Source: an uncultured Neomegalonema sp.
GTDB lineage: Bacteria > Pseudomonadota > Alphaproteobacteria > Rhodobacterales > Rhodobacteraceae
Assembly (NCBI GenBank): GCA_937927905.1
Contig: CALFWP010000164.1
Location: 1-8,414 of the forward strand
DNA: 8,414 nt
Direction: 5' to 3'
Shown: piece after piece, positions 1 through 5,554 of the stretch
Numbering within the stretch: position 1 is the first letter of the stretch
Layout: every line of letters begins with the position of its first letter
The notes under the pieces: model-generated
What the model was told of the DNA's origin: nothing
Seen by the model: the letters and a program-made list of their open reading frames with translations, nothing else
Databases searched by the model: none
Translations under genes and position numbers: made by a program

Positions 1-642
1 ATCGCCAGTCAGGGTGCGCAGCAGGCGCCGCAGGCTTTGGCTGATACACTGAATGCGGCGCGGGCGCTGATGGTCGATTTGCAACGAGCGGATACGGCGC
101 AGAATCTTTCCAAGGCACTGGTTGCTGCCCAAGGCGCGGCACAAAGTTTCAGCGGTGCCGTCGAGGGCGTGCCATTGCTATCGCTGCGCCTGACAGAACT
201 GGCGGAAAAGGCCAATGCGATGCCGGTGGAGGCGTTGCTCGCATCTGCAACACTGGTTTTGCAAGATGCGGATAGAATTTTGAGTGCGCCGGAGACAGGG
301 CAAATCCCCGCCTCCATAACCGCCGCGCTCGATCAGGTTCGCTCGCTGGTCATTGAGTTACGGCAAAGCGGGACAGCGACGAATGTGAACGGGGCGTTGG
401 TGTCGGTGGCACAGGCGGGAGAGTCTTTTCAGACATTGTCACAAAATCTCTCGGTGCTGATCCCCAGGCTTGTTGCCGTTTCGCAAAGTGCCGATTCCGT
501 TCTTTCATCGGTCGATGTCGGGTCCGAGCTGAATTACGAGGCTGTGACGGCTCTGCGTGAAGTCCGCGATGCAGCGCGGGCAATCACGGCGCTTGCGTCC
601 ACTGTTGAACGCCGCCCGAACTCCTTGTTGCTGGGAAAATAA
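1..642 (+). CDS. MCE-domain (MlaD/PqiB-like) lipid-transport protein, C-terminal part
   Basis: This is the 3' end of a gene that begins before the window. Frame 1 is open from base 1 and gives 213 residues before TAA. Proteins of this family are periplasmic, anchored in the inner membrane, and form rings or tubes that move phospholipid between the two membranes. The MCE domain itself is not in view. What is seen is a long helix-prone tail rich in Ala, Leu, Val, Ser and Gln, with recurring heptad-like blocks (for example VRSLVIELRQS), ending in ERRPNSLLLGK. That ending resembles the C-terminus of MlaD/PqiB-type proteins. The family call leans heavily on this tail plus the next gene, a PqiC-type lipoprotein that starts 3 bases after the stop. 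A TTG at 37 is an internal codon, not the start. PqiB cannot be told from a MlaD-type protein without the missing N-terminal part. Confidence 0.75.
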   Translation: MASQGAQQAPQALADTLNAARALMVDLQRADTAQNLSKALVAAQGAAQSFSGAVEGVPLLSLRLTELAEKANAMPVEALLASATLVLQDADRILSAPETGQIPASITAALDQVRSLVIELRQSGTATNVNGALVSVAQAGESFQTLSQNLSVLIPRLVAVSQSADSVLSSVDVGSELNYEAVTALREVRDAARAITALASTVERRPNSLLLGK

Positions 643-645
643 AGA

Positions 646-1224
646 ATGCTTTGTTCTCGTACCGCTCTGATCGCCTGTGTCACAGCATTATACGGCTGTG
701 CCGGAACCTCCGATCCGGTTTATTATCTGCTGCCGGTGCCGGAAGTGACAGAAAAAACAGCGTTTAACGACGGCACCATTGCGGTGCGGGAATTGGCCTT
801 GCCGCTTTACGCCCGTGCGCAGCAGGTGGCATCGCTGGCAGAGGACGGGTCTGTTTTTCTGTCCGATGATCACCGCTGGGCGGATGAACCGTCGCGGGCG
901 GCAACCCGGACCTTTGTTGCGGCTTTGAAACAGCAAACCGGTGCGCCGATTATTGCCGAACCCTGGCCGTCAACGGTGTCTCCCGCATTGCGGATTGATG
1001 TGACGGTTGACCGAATGATCGGCGGATTAAGCGGCGGAACACTGGAATTTACCGGCCAGTACCGCGTTGTGCGCAGCGGTGAAGGCGATGATCTTCAGGA
1101 CAGTTTCAGCTACCGGATTCCGGTTGAGGGCAGCGGTTATAAACCGTTAGCAATGGCGCATTCAGCGGCGATTGCGACGCTGGCCGCTGATATCGCCTTG
1201 CGGTTTGCGGATACCGGTACCTGA
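646..1224 (+). CDS. PqiC-like ABC-type transport auxiliary lipoprotein
   Basis: The 192-aa product has a short lipoprotein signal: a hydrophobic stretch at residues 6-17 ending in LYGC, with Cys18 as the likely lipidated residue. This is followed by PVYYLLP (residues 24-30), the usual opening of the auxiliary lipoprotein family (DUF330/PqiC, YmbA in E. coli). Other family-like blocks are IAVRELALPLYARAQQV (45-61), DDHRWADEPSRAATRTF (74-90) and a LEFTGQYRVV segment (133-142). Known members are outer-membrane lipoproteins that pair with MCE proteins in phospholipid transport, and the MCE gene directly upstream fits that partnership. The spacing of 3 bp to the upstream stop suggests co-transcription. 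The ATG at 646 is supported by the signal peptide beginning right there. The residue before Gly in the lipobox is Tyr, which is less common than Ala or Ser. Confidence 0.85.
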   Translation: MLCSRTALIACVTALYGCAGTSDPVYYLLPVPEVTEKTAFNDGTIAVRELALPLYARAQQVASLAEDGSVFLSDDHRWADEPSRAATRTFVAALKQQTGAPIIAEPWPSTVSPALRIDVTVDRMIGGLSGGTLEFTGQYRVVRSGEGDDLQDSFSYRIPVEGSGYKPLAMAHSAAIATLAADIALRFADTGT

Positions 1225-1241
1225 AGGTTTATGGGGATATC

Positions 1242-1460
1242 ATGACATTATCGACCGGATTGATCTGGGGAGGCAGCGCCTTGGCTGTGACCGGCCTTCT
1301 GCTGCTTGGCTGGTGTATCCTGAAGGCACTGAAAATCCGGAGCGCAGGGGATGATGTGGATGCGACCGAACGCATGCAAACCCTGCTTGCTGTGAATATG
1401 GGTGCGGTCGGCATCGCCGCGATCGGTCTGGGGTGTGTGGTTATGGGATTAATTTTCTGA
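1242..1460 (+). CDS. Small two-helix inner-membrane protein, unknown function
   Basis: I do not recognise this 72-aa protein. It has two hydrophobic segments, about residues 6-29 (LIWGGSALAVTGLLLLGW and beyond) and 47-71 (TLLAVNMGAVGIAAIGLG and beyond). A short polar loop at about 30-46 (KIRSAGDDVDATERMQT) separates them, so a helical hairpin in the inner membrane is expected. The loop begins with Lys and Arg residues, which by the positive-inside rule would favour a cytoplasmic loop. It starts 17 bp after the lipoprotein gene on the same strand. A GGGGA just before the ATG (1233-1237) could serve as a ribosome binding site. Position suggests it is the last gene of the lipid-transport operon, but no functional residue or known domain is visible. 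Sequence character and start context make a real gene likely. Confidence 0.7.
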   Translation: MTLSTGLIWGGSALAVTGLLLLGWCILKALKIRSAGDDVDATERMQTLLAVNMGAVGIAAIGLGCVVMGLIF

Positions 1461-1493
1461 ACACATGAAATACGGGTAATTTCCTGATGAACG

Positions 1494-1520
1494 TTTTTTG
1501 CGAGAATTTCATCGAAAAAA
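1494..1520. repeat. T6/A6-flanked imperfect inverted repeat upstream of the cold-shock gene
   Basis: Arms TTTTTT-G-CGA (1494-1503) and TCG-AAAAAA (1512-1520) pair with a single bulged G around the loop GAATTTCA. A second small repeat, GAAAT/ATTTC (1467-1471 and 1479-1483), lies just upstream. The pair could act as a weak terminator for the preceding operon or as part of the csp promoter region. The stem is mostly A:T, so its strength as a terminator is doubtful. Confidence 0.3.
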
Positions 1521-1592
1521 CTCCCGCCCTATGCTATTTATCCGTGCGTTGTACAATACAGCCGCATCGAATAGGGGGCTGCAAATCAGGAT

Positions 1593-1610
1593 ACGTCAGC
1601 GTTTTGACGT
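1593..1610 (+). promoter_or_regulatory. Leader hairpin just before the csp ribosome binding site
   Basis: ACGTCA (1593-1598) and TGACGT (1605-1610) are perfect complements around the 6-base loop GCGTTT. The stem ends 9 bases before the GGAG Shine-Dalgarno sequence at 1620-1623. A second possible stem, CAGCC (1559-1563) with GGCTG (1577-1581), lies upstream. Cold-shock mRNAs commonly have structured leaders whose folding changes with temperature, so a role in translational control is plausible. As DNA, the same motif could be a protein-binding site. Confidence 0.4.
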
Positions 1611-1631
1611 GATTCGAATGGAGTGACTGCA

Positions 1632-1841
1632 ATGGCGACCGGGACGGTTAAATGGTTCAATCCGGATAAGGGCTTTGGTTTTATTCAGCCTGATACCGGC
1701 GGCAATGATGTTTTCGTACATATTTCCGCAGTAGAGGCAGCAGGTCTCAAGACATTGAATGACAACGCGAAAATCAGCTATGAAATGGTTGAGGACAGAA
1801 GAGGACGCAGTTCCGCCGGAGAGTTGCAACTGCATGATTAG
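1632..1841 (+). CDS. CspA-family cold-shock protein
   Basis: The 69-residue product is a single cold-shock domain (OB fold) that binds single-stranded RNA or DNA and melts mRNA structure. The family core is clear: MATGTVKWFN at the N-terminus, RNP1 as KGFGFI (residues 13-18) and RNP2 as VFVHI (27-31). The C-terminal strand carries the usual YEMVEDRRGRSSAGEL-type ending. The ATG at 1632 is preferred over a GTG at 1623. GGAG at 1620-1623 is spaced 8 bases from this ATG and overlaps the GTG, and the family normally begins M-(A/T)-x-G-T-V-K-W-F. It stands alone on the plus strand after a non-coding gap of about 170 bp that contains leader hairpins. Bacterial genomes often carry several csp copies, so the letter designation is left open, and whether this copy is cold-inducible cannot be read from sequence. 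Confidence 0.96.
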   Translation: MATGTVKWFNPDKGFGFIQPDTGGNDVFVHISAVEAAGLKTLNDNAKISYEMVEDRRGRSSAGELQLHD

Positions 1842-1876
1842 AGCGCGGTCTGATTAGAGTTCAATGCGCTTTTGCG

Positions 1877-1894
1877 GGTCGGTTGTCACCGGCC
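1877..1894. repeat. Short strong hairpin after the csp stop
   Basis: GGTCGGT (1877-1883) and ACCGGCC (1888-1894) pair, with one G-U in the plus-strand RNA, around the tetraloop TGTC. No T-run follows on either strand, so it is not a textbook terminator. It may protect the 3' end of the csp transcript. A weaker AGCGC/GCGCT pair (1842-1846 and 1866-1870) followed by TTT lies between it and the stop codon. Confidence 0.35.
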
Positions 1895-1920
1895 TGAAAG
1901 CTCCGTACTCTTGAAGCCAT

Positions 1921-1957
1921 CAAAAAAGAAACGGCACACCATATTATGCGCCGTTTC
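1921..1957 (-). terminator. Rho-independent terminator of rpsU
   Basis: Read on the minus strand, an 11-bp stem (1957-1947 with 1938-1928, one G-U pair, core GAAACGGC/GCCGTTTC) closes an 8-base loop and is followed directly by TTTTTTG (1927-1921). It lies 39 bp beyond the rpsU stop. On the plus strand the stem is followed only by ATATTTT, so any action on csp transcripts would be weaker. Confidence 0.88.
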
Positions 1958-1996
1958 ATATTTTCCGTTAACACCGTTATCCGGTACGGAGGCGGC

Positions 1997-2200
1997 TTAA
2001 AGCCCCTCGCGTTGTGCCTTTTTACGGGCCAGCTTACGGGCGCGTCTGATAGCCTCTGCGCGTTCGCGGGCACGGCGCTCTGATGGTTTTTCGTAATGCT
2101 GACGCAGCTTCATTTCACGAAAAACGCCTTCACGCTGCATCTTCTTTTTCAGGGCTTTAAGCGCCTGATCAACATTGTTGTCACGTACCAAAACCTGCAC
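1997..2200 (-). CDS. rpsU: 30S ribosomal protein bS21
   Basis: The 67-aa product is a small, strongly basic component of the 30S platform near the 3' end of 16S rRNA, where it supports initiation. It begins MQVLVRDNNVDQALKALKK, carries the family block REMKLRQHYEKPSERRAR (residues 28-45) and ends in a Lys/Arg-rich tail (RRARKLARKKAQREGL). GTG at 2200 is chosen as start because bS21 proteins usually begin M-x-V-x-V-R, and GGGTGG lies about 8 bases upstream. Two further in-frame GTG codons at 2212 and 2209 would add four residues (MVKT), but they sit directly against the AAGG sequence. All three candidates are GTG. The gene is followed by a clear terminator and diverges from coq9. The identity is certain; only the exact start is open. 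Confidence 0.96.
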   Translation of the reverse strand: MQVLVRDNNVDQALKALKKKMQREGVFREMKLRQHYEKPSERRARERAEAIRRARKLARKKAQREGL

Positions 2201-2227
2201 GGTTTTCACCACCCTTCGAGTGCGCTA

Positions 2228-2275
2228 GCGTCTGATCACCGGCAACCGGTAAAAAGACGGATTAAATTCAGACGC
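2228..2275. promoter_or_regulatory. Nested inverted repeats in the rpsU-coq9 divergent spacer
   Basis: GCGTCTGA (2228-2235) and TCAGACGC (2268-2275) form a perfect 8-bp inverted repeat with a 32-base interior. Inside it lies a smaller one, ACCGG (2238-2242) and CCGGT (2246-2250), around CAA. Both lie in the 122-bp spacer that must hold promoters for both genes. They could be an operator or a leader structure of the rpsU transcript. I could not assign confident -35/-10 pairs; CTATAT near 2279-2284 is a possible -10 element toward coq9. Confidence 0.4.
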
Positions 2276-2322
2276 GCTCTATATCAGGGGGATGCGTCTT
2301 TGTCGAATCGTTGGAGTGAAAA

Positions 2323-3090
2323 ATGCCGCATAAGCATGAAAAAAATGCCTTTTCAGGTCCCCGTCACGCTGCAATGCCTGATTATTTGCACGAAACACGG
2401 GATCTCGTGCTGGATGCCGCATTGCCGAATGTTGCGTTTGACGGCTGGTCGGAAGCTTTGCTGCGAAATGCGGTCGCCGATACAGGTGCGGATCCGGCAC
2501 AGGTGAAGATGGCATTTCCGCGCGGTGTTACCGATCTGGCTGCGGAAGCCCATCGCCGCGATGACATGCGGATGGCGGCCCGCCTTGCCGCATCGGGCGA
2601 GGTTCTGCGGATGCGGCAGAAAATTGCCAAGGCGGTCCGTATACGGCTGGAGCTGGCCGGAGAATATGAGGAGGCCATACGCCGTGCTGCGGCACTGTTT
2701 GCATTGCCCGGCAATGCTGCCGAAGGTGCGCGTCTGACCTGGGGCACTGCGGATGCGATCTGGTCGGCGGTTGGTGATACGTCGACGGATTACAACTGGT
2801 ACACCAAGCGTATGACATTATCCGGAGTGTATTCGGCGACGTTGCTGTACTGGCTTGGGGATGAGTCTCTCGACAAGGAGGCAACCTGGCGGTTTCTGGA
2901 CCGGCGCATCGATGATGTGATGCGGATTGAAAAGGTCAAAGCGATGGCGAGAGATAATCCGCTGGCAAAACTGGCCTTTGCGGTGCCCCGTACGTTTCTG
3001 AGCCGTATCCGGGCACCGGAGGCGTCAGAGCAGGATACAGGCGCAGGCCCGGGCGGTTTGCCGGTCGGTTTTCCCGGGCGGCGCTACTGA
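2323..3090 (+). CDS. COQ9-family protein (ubiquinone biosynthesis)
   Basis: The 255-aa product matches the bacterial COQ9 family, known in alphaproteobacteria as the rpsU-divergently transcribed protein (TIGR02396). Eukaryotic COQ9 is a lipid-binding TetR-like fold that presents ubiquinone precursors to the COQ7 hydroxylase, and a comparable role in ubiquinone synthesis is inferred here. Recognisable parts are the TetR-like helical N-terminal half (FDGWSEALLRNAVADTG, residues 39-55), then DTSTDYNWYTKRMTLSGVYSA (152-172, the family signature region), LLYWLGDES (174-182) and TWRFLDRRIDDVMR (188-201). A Gly/Pro-rich tail at about 236-255 looks disordered. GGAG at 2313-2316 lies 6 bases before the ATG. 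The divergent rpsU neighbour strongly supports the call. Its 3' end overlaps the end of purK by 7 bp. Confidence 0.9.
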   Translation: MPHKHEKNAFSGPRHAAMPDYLHETRDLVLDAALPNVAFDGWSEALLRNAVADTGADPAQVKMAFPRGVTDLAAEAHRRDDMRMAARLAASGEVLRMRQKIAKAVRIRLELAGEYEEAIRRAAALFALPGNAAEGARLTWGTADAIWSAVGDTSTDYNWYTKRMTLSGVYSATLLYWLGDESLDKEATWRFLDRRIDDVMRIEKVKAMARDNPLAKLAFAVPRTFLSRIRAPEASEQDTGAGPGGLPVGFPGRRY

Positions 3091-4157
3091 GTTTTTGGAG
3101 ACAGGCGGGTCAGATGCCCCATCTTCCGCCCCGGGCGAGATGCGCCCTTGCCGTAAAGGTGAACGGCCTGAGATTGTTTTGTCAGCGCTTGCCAGTCATC
3201 CGCTTCATCGCCGATCAGATTGGTCATCACAGCATTTGAATGCCGGTGCGTATCGCCCAACGGCCAGCCGCAGACCGCTCGGACATGCTGTTCAAACTGA
3301 CTGATGGCACAACCTTCAAGGGTCCAGTGTCCAGTGTTATGCACTCGGGGCGCGATTTCATTGACCAGAAGTGTACCGTCCGGTTCTACGAACATTTCAA
3401 CGCCCATGACGCCGGTATAATCCAGCGCGTCTATGATTTTTTCCGCAACGGCGAGGGCTTCGTTGCGGGTCTGCGTGTTGATGTCCGCCGGTACTTTTGT
3501 TGTGCGGAGGATGCCATCCTTATGGCTGTTTTCGCCGGGATCGTAACAGGCGCGTGTGCCGTCAATGCCTCTGGCCGCAATCACGCTGATTTCACGTTCA
3601 AACGGGACAAAACCCTCCAGAATTGCCGGTGCTCCGTTCATTTGTCTAATCGCATCCGCCGCGTCATGAGGGGTTGTGATGCGCACCTGGCCCTTGCCGT
3701 CATAACCGAAGCGTCTGGTCTTGAGAATGGCAGGCGTTCCGAGTGCGTTGATGGCCCGGTCGAGCATCCCGGTATCATCGACGGCACGCCAGGGAGCGGT
3801 GCCGATGCCCTGTTTATTCAAGAAGATTTTTTCCGCAACACGGTCCTGGGCAATTTCCAGCGCATTGTCATCGGGGCGTACGGGAACATATTCTTTCAGG
3901 ATCGTGCAGGTTTCGGCCGGTACATTCTCGAATTCCGTCGTTACGGCATCGACTGATTTTGCAAATTGTTCAAGTGCAGTGCGGTCATCATAGGCCGCGC
4001 AGGTAAATCGGGAGGCAACACGTGCAGCAGGGCTGTCTGGGTCCGGCGCATAGATATGCGCGTCAATCCCGAGCCGTGCCGCCGCTATAGCCAGCATCCG
4101 TCCGAGCTGTCCGCTGCCGAGTATACCAAGGGTGCCTCCGCCGGGAACGATGTTCAT
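3084..4157 (-). CDS. purK: N5-carboxyaminoimidazole ribonucleotide synthase PurK
   Basis: PurK uses ATP and bicarbonate to convert AIR to N5-CAIR in purine synthesis and belongs to the ATP-grasp superfamily. The 357-aa length is normal. Visible features are the N-terminal LGILGSGQLGRMLAIAA (residues 10-26), TEFENVP (74-80), the ATP-grasp glycine-rich loop TRRFGYDGKGQ (147-157), EREISVIAAR (187-196) and the Mg/ATP-binding LLVNEIAPRVHNTGHWT (263-279). ATG at 4157 is chosen because GGAGG lies 7 bases upstream and the family begins close to this point; a longer reading from 4199 adds 14 unlike residues. The start overlaps the purE stop as ATGA, so translation is probably coupled. The stop overlaps the end of the convergent coq9 gene. 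Confidence 0.97.
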   Translation of the reverse strand: MNIVPGGGTLGILGSGQLGRMLAIAAARLGIDAHIYAPDPDSPAARVASRFTCAAYDDRTALEQFAKSVDAVTTEFENVPAETCTILKEYVPVRPDDNALEIAQDRVAEKIFLNKQGIGTAPWRAVDDTGMLDRAINALGTPAILKTRRFGYDGKGQVRITTPHDAADAIRQMNGAPAILEGFVPFEREISVIAARGIDGTRACYDPGENSHKDGILRTTKVPADINTQTRNEALAVAEKIIDALDYTGVMGVEMFVEPDGTLLVNEIAPRVHNTGHWTLEGCAISQFEQHVRAVCGWPLGDTHRHSNAVMTNLIGDEADDWQALTKQSQAVHLYGKGASRPGRKMGHLTRLSPKTQ

Positions 4158-4651
4158 ACCGGTGCCTCCGTAACCGCGTCGCTTTGGGCCGTACGCCATG
4201 CACTGACGCGCGCGGCCAGCGCCGTATCCGTCGCTGCCAGCACTTGCGCTGCCAAAAGTCCGGCATTAGCGGCACCCGCCTCTCCTATAGCGAGAGTACC
4301 TACCGGCACGCCCTTAGGCATCTGCACAATCGAAAGCAGGCTGTCCAGACCGGAGAGCGTTCGGCTCTGCACAGGCACGCCGAAAACCGGTACCAGAGTT
4401 TTTGCCGCTATCATACCCGGCAAGTGCGCGGCCCCCCCCGCGCCGGCGATGATCACCCTCAGGCCCCGGTCCACGGCGCTTTCTGCATAAGCGAACATAC
4501 GATCGGGCGTTCTGTGTGCGGAAACAATTTTTGTTTCATATGCGACACCGAGCGTATCAAGCATATCCGCTGCCTGCTTCATCGTGGGCCAATCCGTTTG
4601 GCTACCCATAATAATCCCTACAAGGGGAGTGTCCGTATCCGTCACAATCAT
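4154..4651 (-). CDS. purE: N5-carboxyaminoimidazole ribonucleotide mutase PurE (class I)
   Basis: PurE moves the carboxyl group of N5-CAIR to give CAIR, the step after PurK. The 165-aa product has the class I signatures: GIIMGSQTDWPTM (residues 12-24) with the substrate-binding Ser and Asp, SAHRTPDR (44-51) with the catalytic His46, and AGAGGAAHLPGMIA (69-82). It ends with the PVGTLAIGEAGAANAGLLAAQ region typical of the octameric enzyme. AGGAAC directly before ATG 4651 is the likely ribosome binding site. It starts 8 bp after the ydcH-like gene and overlaps purK by 4 bp. The coding strand holds a run of eight G (complement of 4432-4439) across codons 71-74, an unusual homopolymer for a housekeeping gene, although the frame is intact here. 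Confidence 0.98.
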   Translation of the reverse strand: MIVTDTDTPLVGIIMGSQTDWPTMKQAADMLDTLGVAYETKIVSAHRTPDRMFAYAESAVDRGLRVIIAGAGGAAHLPGMIAAKTLVPVFGVPVQSRTLSGLDSLLSIVQMPKGVPVGTLAIGEAGAANAGLLAAQVLAATDTALAARVSAWRTAQSDAVTEAPV

Positions 4652-4659
4652 TGTTCCTA

Positions 4660-4869
4660 TCAGGCGATAATATCGGGATGAAGCAGGTCGTAGAGCCGTT
4701 CCAGTTCGTCTTTCAGGGCAAGTTTGCGCCGCTTGAGACGCGACAGTGCAAGCTGATCTCTGATCGGTCCCAGATCCCCGCCTGAAATTTCTTCATCCAG
4801 GGCCCTGTGCTCCGCTTTGACCGCTTCGTAACGCGCTCTGATCTCTTCCGGGCCATGGTTTTCATTCAT
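4660..4869 (-). CDS. YdcH-like DUF465 small coiled-coil protein
   Basis: The 69-aa product is almost entirely helical and highly charged, with a short break at ISGGDLGP (residues 28-35). It ends in the DUF465 signature LSRLKRRKLALKDELERLY (42-60). Members are short helical hairpins of unknown function. ATG 4869 is chosen because the family is about 60-80 residues and the longer reading upstream, to 5082, runs antisense through the TIGR02444 gene and looks unlike any protein. The Shine-Dalgarno sequence is weak (GGA about 7-8 bases upstream). With 8 bp to purE, it is very probably the first gene of a ydcH-purE-purK operon. Its contribution to purine synthesis, if any, is unknown. Confidence 0.88.
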   Translation of the reverse strand: MNENHGPEEIRARYEAVKAEHRALDEEISGGDLGPIRDQLALSRLKRRKLALKDELERLYDLLHPDIIA

Positions 4870-4929
4870 TCTGACGTCCACACTGTCAAAGAGTATTCCC
4901 GCTCGGAAAGCATGCGTTATAACCGAGCC

Positions 4930-5409
4930 ATGACACAGAAGAAAGCGGCAGAACGGTTTTGGGACTTTGCAATTGCGGTTTATGACCCTGTAGAGGCCCG
5001 TGAAGCATTTTTGAGACTTCAGGACAGGGACGGCGCGGATGTGCCCGTGTTGCTCTGGTGCCTTTGGTGCGGGGCAGAGCAACGCCCTGTTCCGGCCGGT
5101 GTAATGACAGAGGCTTTACGGCTTTCGGATGCTTTCCGATCCGGCATAACCGGTCCCTTACGCAAAGTAAGGCGTGCCCTTAAAACAGGTATGGACGGTC
5201 TCCCGCGGGATATTTGCGGAAAGGCCCGTGCACAGGTTGCCGGAACCGAACTTGCGCTGGAAAGATTGCAAATGGAATGCCTTGCGTCGCTGGTAGAAAA
5301 GAGCAGCGGAACGGTTACGGATAGCGCGGGTCTGATTGCGCGTTATCAGGCCGCTGCGGGGCTGTCGATGGATAGCGGTGATGTGGAGATTCTGATTCGT
5401 CTGCAATGA
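4930..5409 (+). CDS. TIGR02444 family protein (DUF2390), unknown function
   Basis: The 159-aa product has the TIGR02444 hallmark near its start: FWDFAIAVYDPVEAREAFL (residues 10-28) followed by LQDRDGADVPVLLWCLWCG (30-48). The family is found in proteobacteria and has no established function. The rest is helical (LRKVRRALKTGMDGLPRD and ELALERLQMECLASLVEK). ATG 4930 puts the hallmark at the usual distance from the N-terminus. ATG 4912 is a possible alternative adding MRYNRA, and neither has a strong Shine-Dalgarno sequence. It diverges from the ydcH-purEK operon with only 60 bp between start codons, so promoters must be packed closely; the 8-bp palindrome GTTATAAC (4916-4923) lies there. Nothing in the sequence indicates a substrate or partner. 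Confidence 0.82.
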   Translation: MTQKKAAERFWDFAIAVYDPVEAREAFLRLQDRDGADVPVLLWCLWCGAEQRPVPAGVMTEALRLSDAFRSGITGPLRKVRRALKTGMDGLPRDICGKARAQVAGTELALERLQMECLASLVEKSSGTVTDSAGLIARYQAAAGLSMDSGDVEILIRLQ

Positions 5410-5415
5410 GATACA

Positions 5416-5450
5416 GCCTGTCCGGTAAATTCCGATACGGTCAAACAGGC
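5416..5450 (+). terminator. Possible weak terminator after the TIGR02444 gene
   Basis: GCCTGT (5416-5421) and ACAGGC (5445-5450) pair perfectly around a 23-base loop that may contain a small CCG/CGG stem. The next T-run (5462-5466) comes 11 bases after the stem, which is too far for a classical intrinsic terminator. The structure is clear, its function is not. Confidence 0.3.
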
Positions 5451-5483
5451 CATAACGTATGTTTTTAAAATAATATTTTGCGG

Positions 5484-5499
5484 ATTTTGAAATCAAAAT
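5484..5499. promoter_or_regulatory. Operator-like palindrome upstream of the S49 peptidase
   Basis: ATTTTGA (5484-5490) and TCAAAAT (5493-5499) are perfect complements separated by AA, in an AT-rich patch of the 145-bp spacer. AAAAT/ATTTT (about 5467-5479) lies just upstream. Size and symmetry fit a dimeric repressor site, but no known consensus is recognised. Confidence 0.35.
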
Positions 5500-5554
5500 T
5501 CACTCTCGCCAGCTATATCTTGTGGGACCGCGTTACAGCGCCTAATTCTCTGTC

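Noticed and set aside
3240..3956. 238-aa open frame on the plus strand
   Set aside because: It lies opposite purK, which has full family motifs; the mirror frame shows none.
4870..5082. N-terminal extension of the DUF465 gene to 5082
   Set aside because: It would run antisense through the TIGR02444 gene and double the size of a family of about 70 residues.
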